Source: Bretschneidera sinensis (Eukaryota > Streptophyta > Magnoliopsida > Brassicales > Akaniaceae). From it: a DNA stretch of 64,000 nucleotides. This document shows, piece after piece, positions 34,653 to 44,819 of this stretch; position 1 is the first letter of the stretch; every line of letters begins with the position of its first letter. The DNA lies in NCBI GenBank assembly GCA_023935145.1, contig CM043705.1:19968001-20032000 (forward strand). Direction: 5' to 3'. Under the pieces are notes generated by a model, which saw only the letters and a program-made list of their open reading frames with translations, made no database searches and was not told the DNA's origin. Position numbers and translations under genes: made by a program.

Positions 34653-34777
34653 GGTCTTCACCGCTTTTTTATATGGTCTCGTAATCCTGTAATACGTTTA
34701 TAGAGAGTCTTGGGGCCATTTTTGTCAAATGGACGATGGTGATGTATCACTGACACCATATGCTTCTGAATGCATTG

Positions 34778-34852
34778 CGTCAGTGAAGAACAATAAGATG
34801 ACGTCAGACACGTGGAGCAGCCACTTTCGTCAGTGTGCCTCATTTTGGTCAA
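34778..34852 (-). promoter_or_regulatory. cluster of TGA-factor, G-box and W-box motifs upstream of the NIMIN-like gene
   Basis: Within 75 bp: TGACG (minus) at 34778-34782, the perfect palindrome TGACGTCA at 34799-34806, a G-box CACGTG at 34809-34814, a further TGACG (minus) at 34828-34832, and TTGACC (minus, W-box) at 34847-34852. TGACG pairs make as-1-type elements bound by TGA bZIP factors, which work with NPR1, and W-boxes bind WRKY factors. This layout predicts salicylic-acid induction. The prediction is inference from motifs. Confidence 0.65.
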
Positions 34853-34879
34853 AAGTGTTCTTAGTCACCATGCTCGTTG

Positions 34880-35785
34880 TTTTCCACGATGGAATAAGAG
34901 GGGCGCGCGTGGTTACACGTAAAGCTGATCACCTGTCCATTGGTCCGTTCGCTTTGCTTGGTCCAATATATGGTTTTTGCGGGTTTAGATTAAAAAATTG
35001 ATTAATGGATTGAATTTAAGTAAAAATTTAAGTCATATTAAAAAAATTGGATTTGAGAAATTTAAAAATAAAGTGGCTCAGCCTAGCTCGATCTGTTTAA
35101 ATATTAAGTAATATATATTCCATGTGATATGTGATGTTAGTGATAAAATTGTTTTATTGTACATTTTAAGCTATGAAAAAATAAAAAAAACATAATAACT
35201 TAGAGTAAAATATATATATTTTAATTCTTTGAGCATAATATGGTAGGGCTAACTTAGAGTAAAGAAAAAAAAAAAATTCCATATATGTTGGGTTGGCCTG
35301 AGCTTGGCCTAACTTATTAAGACCGAGCTTAGATAAAAAATAATGCCCAAATTTTCGAGTCGGATCGGCTCGACCAATACCTACCAGACCTAGAATTTAG
35401 TGTAAACCCGACCCGAGCTCAGCTTTGATCAGCTCTAGTTGCACGGTACAATCTAACTGTCAATTGCACTAAGCTATTTACTACTATATCACACAGAGTA
35501 CTTCACAGTGTCTTATGTGGCATTGGATTAACACGATATTGCATGCATGAGAGTTTTTTAATTTATAATCTTCTATATTTTAATGTTTTTAATTAATTAA
35601 TTATAATTATTTTTGGAACATAAATCAACTCATTATATATTTTATTTTTTTGTTTCTCCTGCACTAGTTAATTATTTCTCTTGCATAATTCCATATCGAT
35701 AGGAAAGAACTACAAGGTTGACATTTTTGCTATAAAAAAGGAACCAAATGTCGATAAAAGTATGATCCCTTCAAACAATGAACAA
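34880..35785. other. upstream region of the NIMIN-like gene, AT-rich, with a GGCTCGA-type relic
   Basis: 35270-35445 has CGAGCTTAG, TCGGATCGGCTCGACC and CCCGACCCGAGCTCAGC words, typical of hAT-type non-autonomous ends (see 38396), but no partner end or target duplication was recognised. Confidence 0.35.
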
Positions 35786-35790
35786 GATAT

Positions 35791-36248
35791 TGAAGGATTT
35801 CAAAGTAATATCCTTAATCTCACTGAATCACCGTAGAAGAGTAGAGAACACCTAATATTAAATAGATAGAAAGAATATGTACCTTGTTTATGATCCATAG
35901 TTGATAACGCATAGAAATCTTTGATAAAGCCTAGGAATCAAGGTTCTCCTTTAGCATACTTGCTCTCAATGAGGCGAGTTTTCTCCAATGTGTTTTTTAA
36001 GGTTGAGAATAGGAGGGTGACCTACCTTATATTTTATATAGTAAACCAATGGTCTACCCATCAAAGGGTCAAAGGTTTACACTTGCTAACCCATATTTGA
36101 CACATTAGAGTATTAAGCTCACTGAAAATAGATTGCTTTATTGGGCTCCCTTTATGTTTCCCTTAATAGACCAATACTTAGTCAATTTTATGACAAAACC
36201 CAATAAGCCCTAATTAATGTAAGCCCACATCATGGAATAATTTTAACA
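35791..36248 (-). repeat. 3' LTR of the copia element
   Basis: TG at 35791 and CA at 36248. The part from 36053 on aligns with 40556-40674 and 53254-53350 (shared: ACCCATCAAAG, CATTAGAGTATTAAGC, AATGTAAGCCCACATCATGG). The left edge rests on the GATAT flanking repeat and is less certain than the right edge. Confidence 0.65.
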
Positions 36249-36265
36249 TTCTCCTACTTGGGAGA
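36249..36265 (-). promoter_or_regulatory. polypurine tract of the copia element
   Basis: Minus strand CCCAAGTAGGAGAA directly before the LTR start TGTTAAAATT, the typical copia AAGTGGGAGA-like plus-strand primer. Confidence 0.6.
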
Positions 36266-36929
36266 TATTAATTATGGTTAATTTTGAAAAAACATTTATC
36301 TTTTTAAAAAATGTCTCTCATGCCAAAATAACTTTAAAATTTATGTGCACATTTTAAAACATTGGTCTAGAGGCTACTCCAAGTGTCAATTCTGTCCAAT
36401 GGAGTTCTCAACATCAGATCATAGCGGTGATTGTATATTTTAAGCAACACATAACCTTCCGTGGTCACGAGAATCAACAAATTTCACTAACATATATCTA
36501 ATATGGTAGTGAAGCAAGGAAACAACAACCACAAAGTGTTTCTTATATGTTCTTTTACCCTCGTAAGTCAATTTCGTTTCTCTTCACTTTAAGCAGCACA
36601 AGCATGCTAAAGAAAATCCTTTATGGTTCAACAAAACTTGTATGTCTTGCTTATAATATCTCAAGATATACTTTATGTGTCACAAGACATACACATCAGG
36701 TTATAAGCAAAATGCACCAAACTTTTTCTTAAGATTAACACATATCTTAAGACTTTCAATGGATATATACATAAGACAATACAAACATATAAAACATCCA
36801 TATGCTAAATAAAACAGTAATAGCTAAACTGAATGATAAACTAAATTTGCATGATATAATCATTGTCAACATAATATCTAATACATCACCAAAATATGCA
36901 TAAACAAATGGAATTTTAATTACACAAAT

Positions 36930-37320
36930 AAAACAAAATTAGGCCTCCCACTAACCAAGATATCAAAAGATATTCTTAAGCCCATACTATTAACATGACT
37001 TTTAAAAGCACAAGGGCAAAGACCTTTAGTCAATCGATTATCAACCATATAGCTGTGCCAATATGCTCAATTGTGATGTCACATTTTTTACCAACTTTTT
37101 AACTGTCAAGTACTTTACCTCCATATGTTTAAACCCTGTGATACCTTTATTGTTCTTAGAGAACAACACGACTAAAACATTATCATAATATAACTGGAGG
37201 GGCCTAAAAATGGAGTCAACAATTGATAACTCTATAATGAGGTTCTTTAGCCAAACAGCTTGAGTAGCTGCTCCAAAGCACGCTACAAACCTTTCTTGCA
37301 TTTTTCTTAACATTTTTTCT
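36930..37320 (-). pseudogene. copia RNase H remnant
   Basis: Frame 37041-37313 reads ERFVACFGAATQAVWLKNLI, then LQLYYDNVLVVLFSKNNKG and FKHMEVKYLTVKKLV. The conserved acidic residue in the YCDN motif is kept as YYDN. Downstream in another frame NRLTKGLCP corresponds to the DPLTKGLP end of pol. Frame changes show inactivity. Confidence 0.8.
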
Positions 37321-37399
37321 AAGATACAACGCCACTTGCCAACATGAAAGTATAACTAGATGTAGACTTCCTATCATCCTCACAACTAGCAAATACTGA

Positions 37400-38390
37400 A
37401 TCCGTATAAACCATTAGCTCAAGGTTCTGAACCTTTCTGTAAATCATCATATGGTATATTGTCCTTTTTCAAGTACCTCAATATCTTATTGGCAGTTATG
37501 CAGTGATCATGACCAAGGTATGAACGATATCTGCCTAGAATTCTAACTGTAAAAGCAATATTCAGCCTAGTACAAACTTGTGCATACATAATGCTCCTAA
37601 CTACACTAGCATAAGACATTATCTTCATAGTTTCTCTCTCAGTTTCACTTTTAGGACACTGTGTTAGGCTCAATTTATCACCTTTGGAAACAAGAATTTT
37701 CTTGGGTTTGCAATCCCGCATATTGAACCTATCTAGAACACGGTCAATGTATGCTATTTGAGAGAGTCCTAATATATGACGAGATCGATCCCTATGGATC
37801 TCAATCCCAAGATAAATGATGCCTCACCAAGATCCTTCATGTCAAACTCCCTAGACAACAATTGTTTTATTTCATGAAACAGTCCTAAATCATCGCTTAC
37901 TAACAAGATATCATTCATATATAACATGAGAAAAATAAACTTGTTTCCACTAATCTTATGATATATACACTGATCCACCTTATTCTCGATAAAACCAAAT
38001 GAAGCTACTACATAATCGAATTTCAAGTACCATCGTCTAGAAGCTTGCTTCGGACCATATATAGACTTCTTAAGTCTACATACAAGATTTTTTTAACCAT
38101 CTTTCGTAAAAGCCTCAGGTTGAAACATATAAGCTTTTTCCTAAAGATTTCCATTCAGAAAAGAAGTTTTCACATCCATCTGGTGTACGTCTAGGTCATA
38201 ATGAGACACTAATACCATATTTACCCTTAAAGAATCCTTAGAAAAGACCGATGAAAATATCTCATTGTAGTCAATTTCTTCTCTTTGAGTAAAATCTTTG
38301 GCGACCATTCTTGTTTTGAACATCTCTATTTTTCCCTTGGAATCTCTTTTAGTCTTGTAAACTCACTTGCAATTAATGGGCTTGCAGACT
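37400..38390 (-). pseudogene. copia reverse transcriptase remnant
   Basis: Three open pieces (38141-38323, 37769-38026, 37419-37721) together cover the RT domain: KTRMVAKDFTQREEIDYNEI, HQMDVKTSFLNGNL, FLMLYMNDILLVSDD and MSYASVVRSIMYAQVCTRLN. The catalytic YVDD motif has become YMND, a GAT to AAT change on the coding strand. The N-terminal RT codons lie beyond the hAT insertion, at 39940 and up. Confidence 0.85.
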
Positions 38391-38395
38391 TCAAG

Positions 38396-39931
38396 TAGGG
38401 TTGGAATCGAACCCAGCTTTTATCGAGCTATTCGAGCTCGAGCTCGAGCTCGGCCAAAGTTTGGCTCGAGCTTGAAAATTAGGCTCGAATATCTTATCGA
38501 GCCGAGTTTGAAAGGTTTGGCTCGAAAGGTACCCGAATAGTTCGATAAGGTATTATCGAGTTTGAGCTCAAACCAATATTTATTTAATATTTTTATTTAT
38601 TAAAATTATAGTTCAAGCTTGAGCTCTAGCTCGAACAAACAATCCAAGGCACAGGCTTGAGATTGGGCTCGAATAGGCCATTTGTTATCTAGCTCGAGCC
38701 TGTTCATTTTAAGCCGAGCTGAGCTCGAATATCTTAGTATTCATAGAGGTGAGAAACAGGCGGGCTGGGTGCCATGGGTGACGGGCTAACAGGCACGGGT
38801 TAAAAATACATGCTTCCTAACGGGTGTATTATTTTATGCCTGTGCCCGACCCATCAACCCACCGGTGAACCCATAGGCAGACCCGACCTGACCTGTGTTT
38901 TCAATATTGCTCATTGTCGGCCGCTGTTTGGGAAGCACTTTGTCAAAATTTGTTTTTGTGATAAAGGATGGAAAGATTTGCATCCATAATAAATTTGAAA
39001 CAAGATACATTTAATTTCTTTAAAAACATACAAACATCATAAGCATACAAAATTTTCAAAATTTTATCTCTTATAAAAATTCTTTTTCCCTTTTTTGTCT
39101 TATAGAATTACACATTTGGTCTAAAGTAACATTTTCCAAGTCATTTTAGGTGTTAATAAATTATGACTTGTAATGTAAATTATCATCCTAGCAAAGACAA
39201 ATAAGTATATTCTTCAAATGAAAACAGATACAAATTTTACCGCATTTTTCATGAGATGTCCAAACAATATCAGAAAAGACAAGAAATTGAAGTAAGAGCA
39301 TGAACACAAGATATCAACTTCAACAGTCATTTGCAACTAAATTTCCCTTTCATCTGCTGCAAGTCCTAGTATTGCCAGCTCCTGTATTGAAATTTGGACA
39401 ACACCTTGTTTCTTAGGTCCACATAGAACCCAATAACCATAAGAAGACTTGAAAAAGAACATGGCATCTTGGGTCTTACAAACAGGTTCAAAGAGAACAT
39501 CCTTAACCAGCCAGATACAAAAAAAACCTAAAAAGGCCATAAGCTGAGCTATTTGCATGCATGTCTCTACTTCAAATAAAGTACTATATATATATATATT
39601 AAGAATTTTCACTTACACAAACAGATATATCTAAGCCAAAAAACCCCTCTGTTTTGCGAGCTAAGCTTTCAAAATCATATTCCTCAAGTTGTGAGGAATA
39701 TCTCCTAAATGAACCTGCTCAAATTTAAATAGTTAACCCGTTAACCCACAGACAGACCCAACTCGACTCGTATTTTCACTGGCCGGGTCGGACATTAGTC
39801 AATTTTTAGTGGGTCTCAAAACATATGCCTATACCCGCATTTTAGCAAGTACAAGACAAGATTTAAATGGGCACGGGCCAATTTTCCCACCTCTAAGTAT
39901 TTGAGCTCAATTCGGCTTGATTCCACCCCTA
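38396..39931. mobile_element. hAT-like non-autonomous element inside copia RT
   Basis: Ends are inverted: TAGGGTTGGAATCGAACCC at 38396 and, on the minus strand from 39931, TAGGGGTGGAATCAAGCC. Flanks ACTTCAAG (38388-38395) and CCTTTAAG (39932-39939) are an 8-bp target duplication with two mismatches, as for hAT. Copia reading resumes across it (VELLKG on one side, VCKPINCKWVYKTK on the other). Subterminal GAGCTCGAGCTCG repeats lie near the left end. No transposase. Confidence 0.75.
38744..39895. mobile_element. second hAT-like element nested in the first
   Basis: Inverted ends TAGAGGTGAGAAACAGGC (38744) and TAGAGGTGGGAAAATTGGCC (minus strand from 39895), with flanks AGTATTCA and AGTATTTG, an 8-bp target duplication with two mismatches. 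Subterminal GACGGGCTAACAGGC/CCCGACCC words. The interior has one open frame (39337-39612, minus, 91 codons) with no known domain. The interior may hold a fragment of an unknown gene. Confidence 0.7.
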
Positions 39932-39939
39932 CCTTTAAG

Positions 39940-40555
39940 TAACTCAACAAGCTCCCAAAATCCATTACGGCTTATCGATTGCATCTCATCTTTCATTGCA
40001 TCTTACCACAAATCAAAATGAAGACTAGAAACAACTTCTTGAAATGTTAGTGGATCCACCACACAACTGATATCATTGTCATTCTTTCCTAGATAGATAA
40101 AATAGTTAGGTGGAATGACTGATCTTCTTTCCTTGCTGAATTTTTAACTAGAACATGCACAATATTGTGTTCTTGAGGAACCTTAACTATAATTGGTTGA
40201 ACGATTGACTCCAACTCCTCTATAGGTGTTACTATAGGTGTAGGAATCATGACATCCATTTGAAGAGGTAAAGAGAAAAAGAAAATTGTGTTACCATCCT
40301 CCTCACTATATTGCAGGGTTTGAGAATAACTACCATTTTCGATTATATCAAACTCTAAAAACTTCATTGTCTGTGATTCAACTCTAGTACCTCTATCTGG
40401 GCAATAGAACCCATATCCATTTAAATGATCTGGGTATCCTATGAAGAAACAATGAGTAAATCTAGGATCTAACTTTCCCTCAGAAGAATTATGCAGGCAT
40501 ACTTTTGCAGGGCATCCCCAAACTCTAAGATAGTCAAGTCTAGGTTTAGGGATCT
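39940..40555 (-). pseudogene. copia integrase end and integrase-RT linker
   Basis: From 40555 downward: LRVWGCPAKVCLHNSSEG, DPRFTHCFFIGYPDHLNGYG and FYCPDRGTRVESQTMKFLEF, the classical copia integrase C-terminal GKL-type block, then a variable linker (open in 40089-40367) and the RT start MQSISRNGFWELVELLKG. The integrase core upstream is deleted: at 40556 the sequence jumps into LTR. Confidence 0.8.
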
Positions 40556-40674
40556 AATGGCCCACCCATCAAAGGTCCAAAGGTCTACTATGGCCTACAC
40601 TAATTAGCCCATATTAGACACATTAGAGTATTAAGCCCACTGTAAAAAGATTGCTCTATTTAGCTCCCGTTATG
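40556..40674 (-). repeat. copia 5' LTR remnant, inner part
   Basis: Aligns with 36053-36171 of the 3' LTR. It is continued after the gypsy insertion by 53254-53350. TTATG at 40670-40674 is the target duplication of the inserted solo gypsy LTR. Confidence 0.75.
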
Positions 40675-40988
40675 TGTAACAACTCATCCCGGGTTGGCCA
40701 CCCTCAAGACGGTGTCGTCACACTTTGAAATCCCAGCACGACACATATATGCAACAATAAAAAAAAACATACATCAACTGAATGTATAAATATGTATATA
40801 TACATTAATCCTCAACCCTCAACCCTCAACAGGGGAGTTACATTATTAAAATTTCAACTGAAATAATATATACAACATATGATGCATGGATATTTACAAT
40901 TTTTTTTCCATTAGTCTGAAGATGTGGACCATGTGGCTTATAAAAAACGATTCAATCTGAATCTTAGCTCATAATTCTATATGCCCTG

Positions 40989-43107
40989 TGTAACGACCCA
41001 TCCCGGGTTGGCCACCCCCGAGACGGTGTCATCACATTTTGAAAATCTCAACACGACACATATATGCAACAATAAAAATAACACCAATAGAAATTTTTAC
41101 ATCAATCCTCAACCCTCAACATGGGAGATACATCAATATAATATTGACTTAAACATTTTACACAATGTAATATGCATGAATATTTACAAATAAATTTTTA
41201 TTTTATTTTTTCATTAGTCTGAGGATGTTGACACGCACGTGGCTTACAGAAAATGATTCGTCTAACTCTCAACCCACCAGACTATTTGTCCTGTCTGCTA
41301 CCTGAAATCATTGTACAATGAGGGGTGAGTTTCATAAGCTCAGTGAATTAAATTTACTAGAAGTACTCAATCTATATAAATAGTATTTCAATATTTAATC
41401 ATTTATATCCCATACAACTTGATACTAGTATTTCACTATCACTACATATATCATAAGTTCCATTCTCTATCAATCTCTTCTTCTTATTTATTGGTTCACT
41501 TTAAGACCATCAATTATCTTATAATTACCTCGTAATAAGGTTAACAGCATAAAGTCGACCATTTAGTTGGTTTTTATCATGTCATACTTCTAAGTTTCTT
41601 TCTTACCATAACTGTCTCTCTGTGAGACTCATTCATCTATAAATAATTTGACAATAATACACAACACATCAGCATTTCAATGATGAAATCAATATTTAAA
41701 ATAGATGCAATGCATGAATTATTATTAGGGAACGTCTTCCCACATGTTGACATGTTTTTATTATCTTAGACCGGCTGCCTTCCCGGTTCTTTTCTTTACA
41801 GCTTATCCCAGCAGTCACGGTATTTATTTTTAGCATATACCGGCTCTCACGGTGTCCCTTTTATTTCTAGCATATACCGACTGTCACGATTTTTCAATTA
41901 GACCGATCCTTTCTCAATTCTTTCGATTCTTTTATTTAATGCATATGCATATGAACAATGATATGAAATATACATATGAACAGTAATATAAAAACAACAT
42001 GAACTCAAAATATTTAAATTTAGCTATCCTGTCTTTCCTCAAATTATTATAAAAAAATTCCACTAAATTCCTCTCATCATAAATCACATCAAATCATCCA
42101 TCTTAGCTTGTCAAGATCCACTAAATTTCATCTCCTCATAATTTGTATCAAAACATCAACCAAAACTCATCAAGAATTTATTTATCACCACCATTATTAA
42201 ATCAACTCATTATTCTAATAATATTTCTTTTCACATAATAATTTTCTACGTGTCCAAAATTCCTATCATACTTATCAATCAATTTTTCATCTACCACCAA
42301 AGCATACGTTAGTAATTTATTTTAATATTATTACTAGATATTTCATTTTTTATTTAGATTACTTAAAGTAAATCTAACTCACCATGTAGCACTTAAAGCT
42401 ACCCATGGATCACCTCCTTGCCTTTCCTGTTCCTCTAAAAAATTCCCCCAGTTGCTGATTGTCAACACCTGATATAATATTTGTATTAAATTTCTAATTA
42501 TTTCTTCAATTCTTCATAAACCACACCCTTTTAAAATTTCCACTTTGAATTCTGGGAAATTTCATGAACGCTAAAAAATTCAAAAATAAGCACTACGTTA
42601 TTACCTTATGTTTTTCTGATAGCTTATCGTAACTCTCTATAAAATTCTCCCTTAAACCCCTTCAAAATTTTGCTCTTTCGACCTTTCTTTCGGTCCCCAA
42701 GTGTTTTGAGAAGTAGAGTAGTTTGAATTGAAAAATGAAGAAACCAAATAGGATTTGGTAAAAGATCAATTTATAAAGCGGCGATTGCCGCTTCCAACTG
42801 TTGCAAATCAAATAGCTGCATCACATGCAGCCAAAGTTTCCAAATTTTGCAACACTTAGACTTCCAGGTATTGCACGAAAATATCCTTTTTTTTCTTTTA
42901 CAAAACTTTTTTTTTTCTTTTTCCTTTATACTGTTCATGTTTTTTTTATTTCCATTTTTTTGTAACTATGCCTCCACGCGTCCAGATTTTTTTTAAGAAT
43001 TGTTTTATTCAAATAATAAGAAACCTTTCACCTATATTTTAGTTTAATTTCATGTCATATTTATTAAATTACCTCTTTACCCTTACTTTACAATTACGGA
43101 TATTACA
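40989..43107 (-). repeat. 3' LTR of the minus-strand gypsy element
   Basis: TGTAACGACCCATCCCGGG to GGATATTACA, 2119 bp. In the first 190 bp I count about a dozen differences from the 5' LTR. Contains the CCGGT-type repeat region at 41755-41940. Confidence 0.9.
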
Positions 43108-43121
43108 AATCTACCCACTTT
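43108..43121 (-). promoter_or_regulatory. polypurine tract of the minus-strand gypsy element
   Basis: Minus strand AAAGTGGGTAGATT directly before the LTR. The plus-strand copy has AAGGTGGGTAGAAT at the same place. Confidence 0.7.
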
Positions 43122-43159
43122 ATAAAAATTTCGTCATCGAAATTTCCGTACCTAGAATC

Positions 43160-43290
43160 ATGAAAAGAGTTTAGGATTTTCCTTCCTCATTCTTGCTTCA
43201 TGCTGCCACGTGACTTCTTCGACATCTTTATTCCGCCAAAATTCTTGAATCAAAGGAATGACTTTATTGCGCAAGACTTATTCATTTTTG
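43160..43290 (-). pseudogene. chromodomain end of the gypsy integrase
   Basis: Minus strand reads RNKVIPLIQEFWRNKDVEE then VTWQHEARMRKENP in one frame. This is the conserved C-terminal chromodomain-like tail of Tekay-type polyproteins, thought to guide integration into marked chromatin. This stretch is still open. Confidence 0.7.
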
Positions 43291-43429
43291 TTTAGAATTT
43301 TGACTAGTACTTGCATAAAAGTCAAATTTTCCTAAAATTCTATCGCCTGATTCGAGATATTAGGAGATTCATCGTGTAAGTACTTCCTCAATAGTGACAC
43401 ATGAAACACATTATGTAATTGCTTTTACT

Positions 43430-44400
43430 CTGGAGGCAAATCCAGGCTACTCACAACTAGCCTAACTTTCTCAACAAGCTCATAGGGTCCCATTTACCTC
43501 AGACTCAACTTTTATTTATTTTTTGATCCTTAACACACCTTTTCATGGAGATATTTTTAATTACACCCAATCACTTACTTGAAATTCAAGAGGTCTTCTC
43601 TTAGTATCAGCATAGCAATTTGGTATACTCTATGCTGCTTTACGGTTCTCTCTAACCAATTTGATCCTCTTAGTTGTTAACTCAATAAATGATGGATCAG
43701 ATATATTTCTCTTTCCCATTTCTCCCCAACATATATGAGTTCTACACCTTCTACCATACAATGTCTCAATCGGTGCCATCCCAGTATTAGTTTGATACTG
43801 ATTGTTATAAGCAATTTCAATCGATGACATGTAAGCATCCCAACTTATTGAGAAACTCATCACATTTTCCTTTAACATATCTTCTAGTACTATAATAATC
43901 CTTTCTGTCTGAGCATGAAAATTTATATTAATTTGCAACTGTGTACCCGTGGCTTCTTATAAGCCTCTCCAAAACCAAGATATAAATCTAGCATCTCTAT
44001 TTGACACTATGCTTAATGGTGCTCCATACAACCTCACAATCTTAGCTAAATCCTTCTTCAATCCCGACCACCAAAAATTCTGTCTCTATCCTCTATACAT
44101 ATTATTATTACTTGGTTGCATCGAATCTACTTCATCATGTGCCTACCTCGTTATCTTCTTTCTCAACTTCGCATTATTGGGAACATAATTTCCATCTTCC
44201 AATACCAAAATACCCTCATTTCAAATTTTAAACTCAAATGCTTTCTAGTAAGCACTTAATGCTAAATCTTTTCTATCTCTTCATCTCTACCTTGCATCTC
44301 TAAAACATTTTACTATAGATGACTGCACAACCATAATCATTAACTATGATCTTCTGTCACAGATATTTAACTTCATTCTTATCTTTCTTAAATCTATCAT
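43430..44400 (-). pseudogene. gypsy integrase remnant
   Basis: The best open piece, 43630-43938, reads FHAQTERIIIVLEDMLKENV, SWDAYMSSIEIAYNNQY and MAPIETLYGRRCRTHICW. The FHPQTDGQSER segment has lost a few residues but keeps the third catalytic Glu. The upstream core and HHCC finger are broken by stops. Confidence 0.75.
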
Positions 44401-44439
44401 CAATTTCACATCAGGACTCCCAATAGCAGTTAACCTTCT

Positions 44440-44819
44440 TGTAGACTTTCTACTCAATGCATCAGCTATCACCTTCACATTGTTTTTCTAGATGATAGTG
44501 AATTGTACGATCGTTGTTACTAATCAACTCCATCCACCATCATTGCCTCAAATTCAACTCTCTCTGGTTAGGTAGGTATGTTAAACTCTTATAACCTATG
44601 AATATCTCACAAGTGGCTCCATCCGGATGATGTCTCCAATTTTTTTTAAAGTAAACCCTATAGCAGCCAAGTCTAAGTCATGAGTAGGGGTAAATTTCTA
44701 TCATGAATCTTCAATTTCCTAGAAGTATGGGCCACAACTTTCCTATGTTACACATATCCCAATCATTGATGTGACGCATCACTACACACCACAAATCCTT
44801 CATCACTCTGGATATAGTA
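44440..44819 (-). pseudogene. gypsy RNase H remnant
   Basis: Minus strand reads SDEGFVVCSDASHQ, then a stop, and later the HHPDGAT-like and TDHKSL-like region, corresponding to 59230-59600 of the plus-strand copy. The sequence stops matching at about 44820 where foreign DNA starts. Confidence 0.7.

Noticed and set aside
35534..35545. Alternative left edge of the copia LTR (GATAT followed by TGCATGC)
   Set aside because: GATAT/TG also occurs at 35786-35792, giving a 458-bp LTR that is nearer the copia sequence. The earlier site would give about 709 bp and cannot be fully excluded.
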